Below, piece by piece: positions 1 through 11,249 of a DNA stretch of 64,000 bases. The position numbers were made by a program, and so were the translations under genes. The notes under the pieces are model-generated. The model did not search any database, was not told the DNA's origin, and saw only the letters and a program-made list of their open reading frames with translations. The stretch lies in the NCBI GenBank assembly GCA_032622095.1, contig CP136061.1, positions 135,865,587-135,929,586 on the forward strand. Reading direction: 5' to 3'. Position 1 is the stretch's first letter, and each line of letters opens with the position of its first letter. This DNA comes from Siphonodentalium dalli (taxonomy: Eukaryota; Mollusca; Scaphopoda; Gadilida; Siphonodentaliidae).

Positions 1-439
1 CGTCACAGAAAGACAAATTGCAAAATACAACTTTGAACACAATGGTTGGGTCCCAAACAAAGTCAATTGCACGACATGGAACAGAAAAGAGCGTTCCGTG
101 TTTGTATATTCCTGACAAGATAGACATAAAGAACGTTTTTTTTATTCTGGGCAAAAAATTGAAAACAGCTGGAAAATGGCTGTGATCATGGAAAGTATAT
201 TTCAGAACGTATGCAGCCGGTAAATCAATAGTTCGTGTATATTTGTCAACCTATCTTATACCTCCTTCCAAATTAGGTAGCAATATTCTGGAAGCTCGAA
301 TGAGCCATGCCAGTTTAAGTAATGCGGTGAGTGGCATACATAAGGTCGCAAATCGGTTGGTTGAACATATTTATTCTGACCCACAACGTATATATACATT
401 ACACATATTATTATAGGCATAGATAGTTGTGTGGGCATA
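1..439. other. no gene; short MITE-like fragment
   Basis: No coding region recognised. Around 88-140 the sequence carries two AAAGA(G/A)CGTT-type motifs about 47 bp apart. This resembles the interior of the TTAA-flanked MITE at 53833-54175, so it may be a decayed fragment of that family. The rest is unexplained AT-rich DNA. Confidence 0.3.
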
Positions 440-1960
440 TAGGATCGGAGCACAAGTTGCGGAACTTATCAGAGCCCCTCTCCTCTGGCATTCGGCTGCT
501 AATAAATGTATTTAGAGATAGGTTCAAACATTTCTGTTTAAAGTGGCTGCTGCATGCTGTTTGAAGTGGCTATGGTCTCGCGTTAGGGGAGTAGGATAAC
601 ATTTTTTATAAGAGATACGAGAAACGGTCAGTCGAGGAAATAAATGAATGGACTGTCTCGAAAATGTGCGTGTTTAATGATTCACTGTAGTGCGGAATGC
701 CAAACAGGAGATCTTTTTCAGAGACGATGGCCAGATTAAGTTCGCCCAACCTTGCCCACATAAGTTCTCTGGAGTCTGCGTACAAAGGACAACTGAAGAC
801 AAAATGGTTTGCGTCTTCACGTGGATGACCACAACTACATGTTGGTTGAGACCAGGTGTAATTTTCACATTTGTCGAAGTTTAGATCACTGCAGTTATTT
901 CTGAGTCTACAGTGCAGTATGTTTAGTTTCCTCTGAACAGCGTTATAGTATGTTGGGGGTTTATAGTCATTTCTTGTTTGCAAAAAGTTTTATACATGTT
1001 ACTTATTACATTCACCGATCATGGACGGGATGAAACTCGATTTGAAATGGGCCGTATTCGTAAAGTAGTTTATGTATCGCAAAGGGTTTCTGGTGGGGTA
1101 TCGAGATGCTTCACTGACAGTTTGGGGTAGTAAATTTGTGAGGTAGTTTGGGACATGATTAGTTAATATTTTGTTCCAGGTATGCATTTTATGAAGGTTT
1201 CGTCTTTCGTTAAGGGGAGCCCATCCGAGTTCGAATAATACTCTCTCATCTGATACCGAACGTGTCAGGCCACTTACTATTCTACCGGCTTCAATATATA
1301 GGCGGTCGAGTTTCCGGAACTGTCATCGAGTGATGGTTGGATAGTGAAAAAACGTGTACCATCTGCATACATACGAGTAAAGGAGTGTATGGTCGTTGCC
1401 AGGCCATTTATATGTCAGGAATAAGAAGGGTCGAAGGATTATCTCTGCGGAACTCCTGCCGGAATAATGTGCTAATCAGAAAAGGAGTTACCAACTAAGA
1501 CACGTTGTGATCTGTTGGAGAGATAGCTGTTGAGCCAGTTATGGATGCACATGTTTCCGGCAACTCCGTATTGTTCCAGTTTGAATAGCACCCCCTGTGC
1601 CAGACTCTCTCAAACGCTTTGGAAATATCGCAAAATATTGCTGACTTATTTAACTTCTCATCGAGGGCCTGACACAGGGTGTGCTATATCTCAAGCAACT
1701 GGAAAGTTGTGCTATGCCATGGGACAAAGCCTGATTGATATTGGAATAGTATATTATTATTTGAGAAATGGGCGGATAAGTATTTCAGAACAATTTTCTC
1801 CATGATCTTGCTGAGGCACGGGAGTAAAGATATAGGGCGGTAGTTTTTACAGCTGGATTTATCGTTTTCTTGTGGATAGGGATAATATTTGCCTGCTTCC
1901 ACTGTGTTGGAAAAACGCAAATCGGTAGCGCAGTGTATTCATTGGACAACAAACAAGACT
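440..1960 (-). mobile_element. decayed LINE (non-LTR retrotransposon), family A relative
   Basis: Minus-strand remnant of the 3' part of a LINE related to the copies at 22808-24657 and 57297-60603. Its 3' untranslated part (about 445-520) shares the GAGCCCCTCTCC motif and surrounding text with those copies. Reading up the strand, it has the C-terminal zinc-binding region, the thumb region with a recognisable LDRLYIEAGRIVSGLTRSVS stretch, then the RT core with NYRPISLLP. Frames shift repeatedly and the RT active-site box reads YADG instead of YADD, so it cannot be active. It is clearly more diverged than the other two copies. No target duplication was found and the 5' limit is approximate. Confidence 0.8.
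606..1920 (-). pseudogene. broken ORF2 (reverse transcriptase and C-terminal domain) of a LINE
   Basis: Three open pieces on the minus strand belong to one decayed ORF2. The piece at 1684-1920 holds the N-terminal RT motif (NYRPISLLPCLSKIMEKIV, then YQSGF). The piece at 999-1187 holds the linker after the RT (NYLTNLLP). The piece at 606-983 holds the C-terminal zinc-binding motif C-x-C-x8-H-x4-C (CSCGHPREDANHFVFSC). Between them, RT motif A (DISKAFERVW) and motif B (AGVPQ) can be read only with frame changes. At the PQG position a one-base loss creates TAA at 1439-1441. Family membership rests on the same order of motifs in the minus-strand copy at 57.7-60.6 kb. Confidence 0.8.
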
Positions 1961-3784
1961 GTGTCGGCTAATTATCGCATCAAGGATGACTTTCGATCGA
2001 ATCTACACTCATACAACGAGCTGTAATATGGGCCCAAATTTACAGCTTAAAACTGTAAAAATCAACCTTTTAGCACAAAGATTCCATTCATGCTCAGCTT
2101 ACAGCCCCAAGCAGTGTTTTAACGGACAAAGCTATATAGCTGTCACTATTAATCAACATGGATTGCGACTCTGTGGCGAGATTGGGGTTGGCATATCCTG
2201 TTTACGGTATCAATTACGTACCGGTAGACTATTATACAGCCAGTGCCTACCATGCAGGCAGCTGTTAGATTTAAATTCCATCGCATGTACATCGTTAAGA
2301 ATTCAGATATAGTTTTAAACAGCCTGTTGATACGTACGGTACCATTTTCGCGCTTCGATCTTCCATACAGTTGCTTTGTTTTGTTCTCGAACATATTTGA
2401 TCAGCACTTCTCGAGATCCTGTGTGTTGTGTGGCGATCTTCACAGAATTACCATAGGTAAGTACGCTATATATCGGTTTTGATTGGCAATATATCTGTAG
2501 GCTATAGGCTATATGAAACCATTTATATGTCGTATTGTCGGTGAGTGTTACCTCAATATTTATAGTAGGGAGCATTCTTAATTGTTTTAAAAATCATGTC
2601 CGATTTGACACCAAATTAGCCAAACTTTCATATATACAGTAATGTTCAGCTTTCTGATCCAAACTATAGGAAAAATGCGGTAAAAAGTATACGGTATATA
2701 CTTGTAACCTCATCGTTTATATGGTATCTATACGTGCATCGCGAAAGTCCACAGTTCTAAGCATCATTCATGTTTATGTCGGAAACGAGTGTTATACATG
2801 TACCCGATATAAATTCGTTTGCGATTTATAGCACTGTTAAGAATTGTCGGGTTCACAGACTACGGCAGGTCTATAAACGATCATAATTGAAAACGATCTT
2901 TAATATACTGCTTTTACTAAGCGAAAGAACGGACGCTCTTTATCAGAAAGATTATATTGCATTTTTGCTGCGCTTATAAAATAAAAACGTGTCGGAACTT
3001 CTCTTTTGAAAGTCGATATATATATGCCATCAAAATCGCATATTAATATTTATTATAAATTGGACTCATGAATTGGATCTAATTATGTTCTGGTATAAAA
3101 AGAGCTGGTGGTTTTATGATGTCCGGGTCGGACGTTACATTTTTAAGACATTAATATTTTAATAAAAATTATAACTACATATATAACCTTATATAGGCCT
3201 GATTTATTTCAAACATAGGGGCTTATCGCACAGACAACCTCGCTAGGTATGTTCACAATTCACGAAGAAATATATGCAACTAGTTTAGTGATGAGAAATT
3301 ATTGAATCGGTCAGAAATACTCGGCAAATGTGCCTGTAATTTTGTTTGTTGAAATCAGCCAAGCAATTGAAACAAAACATTGAATTTGTTTCAACCGATA
3401 ATAAGTCGGAATAGAATTGCACGTTTTAGCCGTGCCATAGTCTTACGGTGTTTCGAAAAACAACGAGGGAAAATTCAACTACAACAACAACAACATAAAC
3501 AACAATTCATACAAATTTATACACATGATCAGTCAATTTCTGTGAATAGAGCAATATTTAGATCCCTAGATAATGATCGAACTATTTCTCACGGTACATA
3601 GTTCTGCCATGATGAAGTGCAACGGGAATCTATGGCCTACTAAGCCTAAATTTACTGTTCATGATTCATTGATGATTGTCAACAATCAGAATGAGAATCA
3701 CTCGGTTACCACTACCAGCTGGTTACTGTCAACATCCAGGTCAATGTGAATGTCAGTCAGCAGGTCAGTGATAATCTATACATA
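1961..3784. other. no gene recognised
   Basis: AT-rich sequence with no recognisable coding region, RNA gene or element boundary. A short CAACAA microsatellite lies at about 3478-3505. Open frames here are short and resemble nothing I know. Confidence 0.4.
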
Positions 3785-3918
3785 TTATCAGTACAGTGAA
3801 GTGATATTTGTGGTACTATCATGTTGAGTTGATGATGTTAGATTGCGGTTTCAGATGAGCTAGTTGCCACAAGTTTGATTCGGCGATCTGACCTCGACAA
3901 CGTCACGAACGTGATACA
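3785..3918. repeat. hairpin repeat, copy 1 (degenerate)
   Basis: First and most decayed of three related inverted repeats. The left arm begins CAGTACAGTGAAGTGAT and the loop region carries GAGCTAGTTGCCACAAGTTTG, like copy 3. The right arm ends near GAACGTGATAC. Pairing is recognisable only in part, so the call depends on similarity to copies 2 and 3. Confidence 0.45.
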
Positions 3919-3927
3919 TACAAATAG

Positions 3928-4090
3928 AGATTATCACTACAGTGAAGTGATCTGAGTCTCCATATCACGCCGAGTTGAGAAGGTGAGATCACGATTCAGA
4001 CGAGGCGCCGCAGGCTGCGAGTCTGATCCGTGATCTCACCTTTTCAACGAGACGTGATGTGGAGACTAGATCACTTCACTGTAGTAATAG
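3928..4090. repeat. hairpin repeat, copy 2
   Basis: Long imperfect inverted repeat with arms of about 78 bp. The left arm runs from ATCACTACAGTGAAGTGATC through GAAGGTGAGATCACG to a GCCGCAGGC turn. The right arm, ending in ACTTCACTGTAGTAATAG, is its close reverse complement. The two strands would form a stem with few mismatches. No coding capacity. Probably a non-autonomous foldback transposon, but no target duplication is visible. Confidence 0.75.
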
Positions 4091-4353
4091 TATGTTTATT
4101 ATAATTATATGACCTATTGAACTTAATTATTACAACCAACCTCTGAAATTGTATTACGAAAAAGGGGAATCTTTGAATTCAAATTTAATGAACGACAACA
4201 ATTTCAAGAAGAAGTGTCTCAATTGAAAATAGATCAGGAGCCTCGTTTTGATTCAGACACGCATGGTATGGAATCGGATCACGATACTATCATGATCCGA
4301 TTAATCGGAAAACCATCACCAAACAATGGTGGTATTTAGTGAAAATAATGACA

Positions 4354-4557
4354 GTCATATAATAATACATATTATCACAACAGTGTGTTGATCCGTGTAA
4401 TAGTATCACGTCGAGATGGAGTGGGCAGATTGCCGGTTCAAACGAGTTGCCGCAGGCACCAAGTTTGATCCGGCAATCTGCCCACCTCAACGAGACGTGA
4501 TGCGTAGACACGGATCAACTCCCTGACACTGCTGTGATAAAAGGTTTATTATATGAT
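4354..4557. repeat. hairpin repeat, copy 3
   Basis: Inverted repeat related to copy 2 by the GCCGCAGGC turn and the GATCCGGCAATCTG arm. Here the pairing extends outward through CATATAATAA-type ends and ATCACA(A/G)CAGTG, giving arms of about 90-100 bp. The outer ends give the best estimate of the family's true termini. No open frame of note. Confidence 0.75.
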
Positions 4558-4742
4558 GCCCAGTTTACAACAATAACCATATAAATTTCAGAATTTTTTT
4601 CACTTCAGCAGTTCAATTTTCTTGCCAAAGTCTAATTTTAATGGATAAATAGTTTGTCGTCGTTAATTCGGCACCTCTCAGCAATTTCCGTAGGAGTGTG
4701 ATCTGATTTTATCGGGGGAAATCTCACTCAGTGTGATCGGAC

Positions 4743-4885
4743 GATTCGGATTAGATCGTCAAACGATAATGGTATTTTGGGAAGAATAGTCATAGTCATA
4801 TAATAATAATTACTATTATTAGATGCATGTACCACCCATATCACTTTATCACGATAAAGCATTTATTATGTGACTTGTGAGATTT
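4743..4885. repeat. degenerate relative of the hairpin repeats
   Basis: The text before this site (AATGGTATTTTGGGAAG then AGTCATATAATAATAA) repeats the flank and outer end of copy 3. A GATAAAGCATTTATTATGTGAC segment at the other side is an imperfect reverse complement. It reads as a shortened fourth member of the cluster. Confidence 0.4.
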
Positions 4886-6206
4886 ACATTTCGCTGAAGA
4901 ATTCGCTTAATTATAATTTATATCCAAAAACATCCCATAGTATTTACTATTAGTAATACTAATAATAGATCATACTTCATAGCTTGCAAGGTCTGCATTT
5001 ATCATTTTATGTATAAAACATTATGACAGCGACCCCATCAGCCAGCCACATTGTCATTGATTCATTCTCATTACTCATTACTCATATTAATTATTATGTG
5101 GAATCGGCTGCAATGGCAGATGCTTCCAGTTACACATGAAGAAGCAAAATTTAAATATTGTTGGAGTCCCATGGTATATCCTAGGGGCATAAAAAGCTTC
5201 GAGTAACGGTAATCCATTTGATTTGAAATCGTCACGAAGCTTCGATTCGATATCGTTGTATTAATAATTTAAAATACCGGTTCTGGGGTTTGGTTTTCAA
5301 TCAAAATATTTGCAAAGAATGTTTCGTGCTAACCAATGTAGAATGCTATAAATCGCGGCACTTCCGGATCTTGCACAAATTTGAAGTCTAAAACGTATAG
5401 TTAATGTTGCAACACATCTCGTCCTCAACTTAGATAACATGCTATCGTCAAGGGCTGTACAGTGTTATGTAAACAAAAGCCATGTATGTAAGACAACATG
5501 CTATTTACGCGATATTTATGATTGGTATGTGGCACTATAGGCATAAAATCTTTTTATATTTCAACATTCTTTCTGGTTACTAGACACTATGGTATCACGG
5601 TTCCAACGAATGAGCATATTTTTACAGCATTCCGTAAAAACTACATATACCCATTCCTTTAAAATAAAAACTTTTTGTCGGTTGGTGATCGATGTTAATT
5701 TTTGAATGTGATTTGTTTGATCTATTATACGTTACATATTATATAGTTGAACAGTCCTTCCCATGAAATGTCATTTTGGGATAGACTTATGTCCAGTAAA
5801 CTTTCACATGCTCATAATTTAACTGTGATTGGAAGGGTTCTAAATATACCTTCAAAAAGTTCAATATTGAATCAACTAATTTATTTTGATCAGAGGGATG
5901 AGTGCGAATTTTAGCACCCGTGAATTAAAAATTGCAAGTGCATACGGGTGCGAGAGCATTCAGTAATCACTCCCGTCTCCTGGGAAGGACTGGTTGAGGT
6001 CATCTATTATATATTTAGGAACTTCTGTCTGTAAGTATGTATGTATGTATATGTTTGTTATAGACTCAAAAACTGCTTGACCAATCCCACTCAAATTTGG
6101 TATGTAGGAGCTACTTTGATCCGGGGAACAATATGGGCGGGTACACTTTTAAGTGCGACCGTGCCCTTGACCTTGTCTATATATTTTGGAACTTCTGTCT
6201 GTATGT
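4886..6206. other. no gene; weak MITE traces
   Basis: No coding region. About 5440-5590 resembles the interior of the TTAA-flanked MITE at 25294-25787 (GTTATGTAAACA, ATGCTATTTACGCGATATTT). A GTAT tetranucleotide run sits at about 6032-6050. The phrase GGAACTTCTGTCTGTA appears at about 6019 and 6189, so a dispersed repeat is duplicated here. Confidence 0.35.
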
Positions 6207-6577
6207 ACAGTAATGCTCTAATTAATCGACTCCTTAACGACAGCAGGATTATGGGTAACTTTTCAGGATTTAGTCGGAAATATGGATTGTTGCCATTCAT
6301 CGGAAAGCTTTCCGATGAATGGCAACAAGCAAGCCTTGAAATAGTGAGTCTGTCATTTGCAGAATGAGGTCCTCAGAGGGTGATTTTAGTGATGCTATCC
6401 AGCATAGCGGGCTAGCATCACCAAATTCACCCTCTGGGGACCTCATTCTGCTTACACCTCATGGGATAGCATCACCAAATTCACCCTCTGGGGACCTCAT
6501 TCTGCAAGTGACAGACTCACTATTCCAAGCCATATTTCCGACTAAATCCTGAAAAGATACCCATAATTCTGCTGTCG
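6206..6577. mobile_element. pogo/Tigger-like foldback MITE, interrupted
   Basis: The left end reads TACAGTAATGCTCTAATT and continues with GACAGCAGGATTATGGGTAA. The right end carries the reverse complement as far as the CAGC box. The same palindrome occurs uninterrupted at 61369-61559, which defines this element. Its centre, after GGCAACAAGC, is split by a second inverted repeat at 6335-6529. The outermost bases of the right end are missing. The TA plus CAGT start is typical of Tc1/mariner and pogo-type termini; that class assignment is inference. Confidence 0.75.
6335..6529. mobile_element. second foldback element nested in the first
   Basis: Inverted repeat starting CTTGAAATAGTGAGTCTGTC and ending in the near-perfect reverse complement, with arms of about 60 bp that include GAATGAGGTCC and GGTGATGCTATCC-type segments. 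The arm text ATTCACCCTCTGGGGACCTC occurs twice in direct order, so the right arm is partly duplicated. It interrupts the 6206-6577 palindrome at a point where the sibling copy at 61.4 kb is continuous. It has no coding capacity. Confidence 0.75.
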
Positions 6578-7909
6578 AATTCGGGCAAATTGGCTAGTGT
6601 AGTATATACTAAATATGATTAAAATGCGCTCATATGAGTTTAAATTCCATGTTATACCTTGGATCCATGGTATACAACACTCTCATAGAAACCCATACAA
6701 AACTCTTAATAGAGTGCAGGCCCAAATAATAGCGCAGCAGGGCATATATCTCATCTGATTTTGCGAGAATCCACACATACTTTTTCACGAGAATCCAGGG
6801 TAAATTGCGAGAATATTTACGAGAATTTAGATTTTGTTCTCGTTGAAATATAAGCCCTGAGGGGGGTGGGGGGTAATCCATTGAAAGTATAAAAGTGCAG
6901 ACCCAAATAATTATGCAGGGGGAACTCTGAGCAAAATATCAACATTACTGTGGTTAAACAAATTATTTTTATAGTAGGTCAAGTATAGGAATCAACATTG
7001 TAAATGTATGTGTCATGTGGTGTTGTTTGTATTCAATATTAAAACATAAACCTTCTGTTTCTGATAACATTGGTATTAAATGGGATAATTATTTTTTTCT
7101 GGCCTTAAAGCTTAAGACTTAATAAAATCATGATCTACCTAACATCTAACAAATTAGGTCCCAAAAGCACTGTACCAGGCAATGAATGACCATCCATGTA
7201 CTGGCACTATACTAAAACTAGGTATTACCCAGAGGCATGCTCATAAACCAGGTGGTAAATAACATCCATCCAACAATAAACATGCTTGTACAACTGCCTA
7301 TACCCATAACATATCTTGTTATAGGAAACCAAAGACAACAGTTCAGTCAAATGGGGTCATAAAACTCGATCTTAGTTGGACATACATTTATTGGTTGTAT
7401 CAGATGGCTGGGTCCCAGATGGCACACCCACTGGTAGTCTATTATGCAAATGGACTACATGTATCTTAGAGTTTTGACTTTATTGACCTGTCTAGACTTT
7501 CATCTTCGAAAAATTTGGCATTTCTGACAATGGCTCTTTCATACTCTGGACATGCATATAATATTCCTTGTTCTCATACTCATCCACTTGTATTCAAATT
7601 GTATTGTGGTATTGATAATTCTACCTGAATAGGAATTGGTAGTCATTTTAATATAGAGAATTTGCTAGAATTGTTTTCTGTATGAAAGCTCTTTTTTATT
7701 TATCCAGTGTGCATACAGATTCTGGAATTGCGGTGCTACAGTTTAGCATTTGGTTTGCAGATTATTCGAAGAAAAGGTGAGCTCTTAGTTACTACTTAGA
7801 AATCGGAGACAGGTGCTATATTGTCATTATTTCCAACCATTAATCCAAGTTCTGGATTAGCAAATTGTATCTTTGGATTGAAAATAGACTTGTAATCTAG
7901 TACCTAGCC
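6578..7909. other. no gene recognised
   Basis: AT-rich DNA upstream of the transposase. A few CGAGAAT-type short repeats lie at about 6770-6835 and a G-rich patch at 6860-6875. A CACTATACTAAAACTAGG string at 7205 was tested as a possible left end of the transposase element and not accepted. Confidence 0.35.
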
Positions 7910-8056
7910 TATAAATCCATGCCCAGCTATGAATTGCTATTCTTACTGGTACATATATTTATTTTGAAATTTCAGTTATATAATATAAATCCATGCCCAG
8001 TTATGTACTAGTACTGCTTTTCTTACCGGTACATGGATTTATTTTGAAATTTCACA
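7910..8056 (+). repeat. two-copy tandem duplication of about 72 bp
   Basis: TATAAATCCATGCCCAG begins at about 7910 and again at about 7983. Each copy runs through TCTTAC(T/C)GGTACAT to ATTTATTTTGAAATTTCA. The copies differ by substitutions and a small indel. Confidence 0.7.
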
Positions 8057-8350
8057 ATTTTTCTGGGTGAGGTGACACCAATTTAATTGGTTGGTTCATA
8101 AACCAACTAATAAAATTGCTGTGGCCTCATAGTGAATCAGAACATATTTCAAAATTGTTTTGAGTTGCACATTCGGTTGCGGGCCTTGAGGATGACTGAA
8201 AAACCGGGTTTTCCCCTCAGTCCCTAGATAGTTTTATGACCATCTTGACTTAGTATCATTGACTGTCTTGCTTCTCATATATGCTAACATATAATATATT
8301 AAACCTAGTTGATTGTTGAAGTAAATGTGAGCAATTTTTGGTTCAAATTG

Positions 8351-11203
8351 ATGCTTGAAAAATTATGTGCAAATTCAGCATGTTCCATTCAAGAAATTCC
8401 ATCTGTTAAGTCTTTATTTGCTGGAACATTGCCTCTTAAAACAAATAAAACTATCTTTCAGATGCTAGTCTGCAGTCTCTGCTCATTCCGGACCACAATT
8501 TTGAGGGCTTATGTTGATCATTTCCAAATTCATCGAAATGTGCCAAACTATTCATTTACCTGCGGATTTTCTGCGTGCAATCACAAACTCAATTCTTATG
8601 AGGGCTTCAAAAAACACATGCAGAGAGATCATTCTGAGAGAACTTCATGTTACAAAAATCTTTCTGCCAATTCTTTTGATTGTGAACTAATATGCACCGT
8701 AACTCTTTGTGAGGAAAGATTTGGAAATCTATCGTTGTTTATTACACACCTCAAGGAGCATATTGGTAAAGGAACAAAAGTTTCGTGCCCATTTTCTGGA
8801 TGCGAGCATTCCACAACTGTTTTATCAACATTTGTGTCACACATTCACCGTAGACATAGAGACTGGGGAATAAACTGTGTTTCCCGTGACTTTGTGAATG
8901 AAGGAAGTAGTTCGAACCATATTCATATTCAAAATTCTCATCAGAATTCTTCAGCATTACCAGTAATACATCAACAGGATATCTTTGAAGTTGAAGATGA
9001 ATTAGATGATACTGCCGCAGATGAAACTATCAGTGATTCAAATTATTCTGAAAACTATTTAGAGTTTCTAGCCCTTTTCTACTTGAAGCTTTCATCAAAA
9101 CTCTTAGTGCCAAGTTCAACAATAAATACTATTGTTGAGGAACTGATGACAGCTAACAAACTTAGCAGAGATTTTCTTAAGATAAATGTGAAGCAGAAAT
9201 TGGATTCACTTGAAATAACTGGAGATAAAATTGACGATATTCTACATGTCATTGAAGATTGTGATTTGTTTGAAAATCTTCACAATTCTTCAACTGGTAT
9301 TTTGCGGAGCAATCACATGCGAAACAAATACTTCATTTCTAATTTCAAATATATCCATCCTCAGTGCATTTTTCTTGGACTTAATGATCTAAATGTTAAG
9401 TGCTTCATGCAATATATCCCTGTCAACCGATCATTAGAAAATGTGTTGAGTGACTCAGTTTTACAAGAAAAGCTATTGATATTCCAAAGATCAAATTGTA
9501 AAACATATCAGGACTTTTGTGATGGACAGTTGTTCCAGGATAAATTAGCTGGTGGAGATAATGACACAGTTTGGATAATCCTCTACCAAGACTCATTTGA
9601 GGTTGTCAACCCATTGGGTTCTGCCAAAATGAAGCACAAAGTTTTAGCAGTATACATGATGATTGGTAATCTGCCTGTTTTCATGAGGTCAAAAACTGAA
9701 GTTATCCAGCTTGTTATCTTGTGTAAAGAAAAAGATTTAAAACATTTTGGACATGAAAAAATATTCAGAACACTTGTTGATGACCTGAAAAAACTTGAGA
9801 AAGACGGCTTGTTTGTGAACAATAAACATTTTAATGTAAGACTGTTATTAATGCTTGGTGACAATTTGGGAAGCCATTTTATTGGTGGTTTTACAGAAAA
9901 CTTTAGTAACGCAGAGCATCTCTGCAGATACTGTTTAATATCAAGAGCGGAATTCGAGCAAGATAACTACCGCCATATTTCATGTGAACATTATCAGATG
10001 CGAAATGCCAACAATTATCAGGAAGCTCTAAATATTATTGAAACGGAAAACAAGAAAATGCACACAGGAATTAAGTTTTGTTCAATATTCAATGAGTTGG
10101 AAAATTTTCATGTTACTGATGGATTGCCTCCATGCTTGGGTCATGACCTCTTTGAAGGAATTGTTCAGAAAGATGTCTACTTGTTTCTTGAATATTTTGT
10201 GAAGGAAAAAAAATGGTTTTCTTTCGATCATGTTAATAGAATGATGAAAAAGTTCAAGTTCAAGGGTTCTGATGCTGCTGATAGGCCTGGTGTAGTTAAT
10301 ACAAATTCTCAAAAGCTTGGAGGCCATGCAGTGCAGAACTGGGTTTTTGTTCGATTCATTCCATTTATTCTCAGTGACAAAATAAAAGACACTGAGGATG
10401 ATATTTGGCAACTATTCATCCTTCTACACAGGATTGTGTCTATGGTTTGTGCTCCATCCATCACAGTTAATCAAGTTTCTTTATTGAAGGATCTAATTGA
10501 TGAATATTTAGAAGAACGTGCTACAAAATTTCCCCTTTCTAAGCTGAGGCCAAAACATCATTACCTCAGCCATTATCCACACTTGATATTGCGTTATGGC
10601 CCACTTTTAAGAGTTTGGACACTCAGATGCGAAAGCAAACATTCATATTTCAAAAAATGTATGAGGAGTACCCAAAATTACATAAATATTCTGGAAACGT
10701 TATCAAAAAAACACCAGCTTATGCAAGCATATTTTCAAGCTGGATCACTCTACCCTGTTGAAAGTGTGTGCAATTCAGCTAGTCCAGTGATCCTCTCAGT
10801 ATTGCATCCTTCTGTAAAGGATGCATATGAGGCCAGTTCAATAAATAAGGATAACGATGTTCTATTCTCCACCAAGGCGACACACAAAGGTGTTCAATAT
10901 GGAGAAAATAAAGTGGTCATAATCAAGATGGAGGACCAATATAATTATAAAGTTGGACTTATTGAGTGCCTCTTCATAGATGACAAGACACTGTATTTTC
11001 TTTTAAAAGAGTTTGATGCTGTCCTTCTACCACAATATAACTACATCGAGATCATTGGTAACATTAACAATAGAAGACCATATATTTGTCTGTCAGTATG
11101 TGAAATTCTGGATCCTTTTCCATTAGAGGTGTATGATCGACTAGGATTATTCTATCTTATTCCCAAACATCATATGCCATGTATGAACGACTACTGCAGA
11201 TAA
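8351..11203 (+). CDS. EnSpm/CACTA-superfamily transposase with N-terminal C2H2 zinc fingers
   Basis: A single uninterrupted frame, open from 8309. The first ATG is at 8351 (951 residues). A second ATG at 8462 follows a splice-acceptor-like CTATCTTTCAG, so the start is uncertain. Counting from 8309, four C2H2 fingers occupy roughly residues 55-75, 85-108, 129-151 and 160-183. An acidic stretch (226-240) follows. The DDE-type catalytic core has YQD at D428 followed by NPLGSAKMKHK, GDN at D518 followed by a CRYC motif, and HDLFEG at E616. KHHYLSHYPHLILRYGPL and the R-x-E-x-KHS-x-FK region follow. These match animal CACTA (EnSpm) transposases, which cut and paste DNA in the nucleus. All three acidic residues are present and there are no internal stops, unlike every other element protein here. 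AATAAA lies 47 bp after the stop. No clear terminal inverted repeats were found, so it may be a domesticated gene or an element with eroded ends. Confidence 0.85.
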   Translation: MLEKLCANSACSIQEIPSVKSLFAGTLPLKTNKTIFQMLVCSLCSFRTTILRAYVDHFQIHRNVPNYSFTCGFSACNHKLNSYEGFKKHMQRDHSERTSCYKNLSANSFDCELICTVTLCEERFGNLSLFITHLKEHIGKGTKVSCPFSGCEHSTTVLSTFVSHIHRRHRDWGINCVSRDFVNEGSSSNHIHIQNSHQNSSALPVIHQQDIFEVEDELDDTAADETISDSNYSENYLEFLALFYLKLSSKLLVPSSTINTIVEELMTANKLSRDFLKINVKQKLDSLEITGDKIDDILHVIEDCDLFENLHNSSTGILRSNHMRNKYFISNFKYIHPQCIFLGLNDLNVKCFMQYIPVNRSLENVLSDSVLQEKLLIFQRSNCKTYQDFCDGQLFQDKLAGGDNDTVWIILYQDSFEVVNPLGSAKMKHKVLAVYMMIGNLPVFMRSKTEVIQLVILCKEKDLKHFGHEKIFRTLVDDLKKLEKDGLFVNNKHFNVRLLLMLGDNLGSHFIGGFTENFSNAEHLCRYCLISRAEFEQDNYRHISCEHYQMRNANNYQEALNIIETENKKMHTGIKFCSIFNELENFHVTDGLPPCLGHDLFEGIVQKDVYLFLEYFVKEKKWFSFDHVNRMMKKFKFKGSDAADRPGVVNTNSQKLGGHAVQNWVFVRFIPFILSDKIKDTEDDIWQLFILLHRIVSMVCAPSITVNQVSLLKDLIDEYLEERATKFPLSKLRPKHHYLSHYPHLILRYGPLLRVWTLRCESKHSYFKKCMRSTQNYINILETLSKKHQLMQAYFQAGSLYPVESVCNSASPVILSVLHPSVKDAYEASSINKDNDVLFSTKATHKGVQYGENKVVIIKMEDQYNYKVGLIECLFIDDKTLYFLLKEFDAVLLPQYNYIEIIGNINNRRPYICLSVCEILDPFPLEVYDRLGLFYLIPKHHMPCMNDYCR

Positions 11204-11249
11204 CAAAATCAGGTAGTGTTGCTTACTAAAATTTTGCTCATAACATCCT

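Noticed and set aside
7200-7225. CACTATACTAAAACTAGG as left terminal repeat of the transposase element
   Set aside because: No matching right end beyond the first five bases and no flanking duplication.
8309-8350. Start of the transposase at 8309
   Set aside because: That codon is TTG; eukaryotic initiation there is unlikely. The first ATG is at 8351, with another at 8462.
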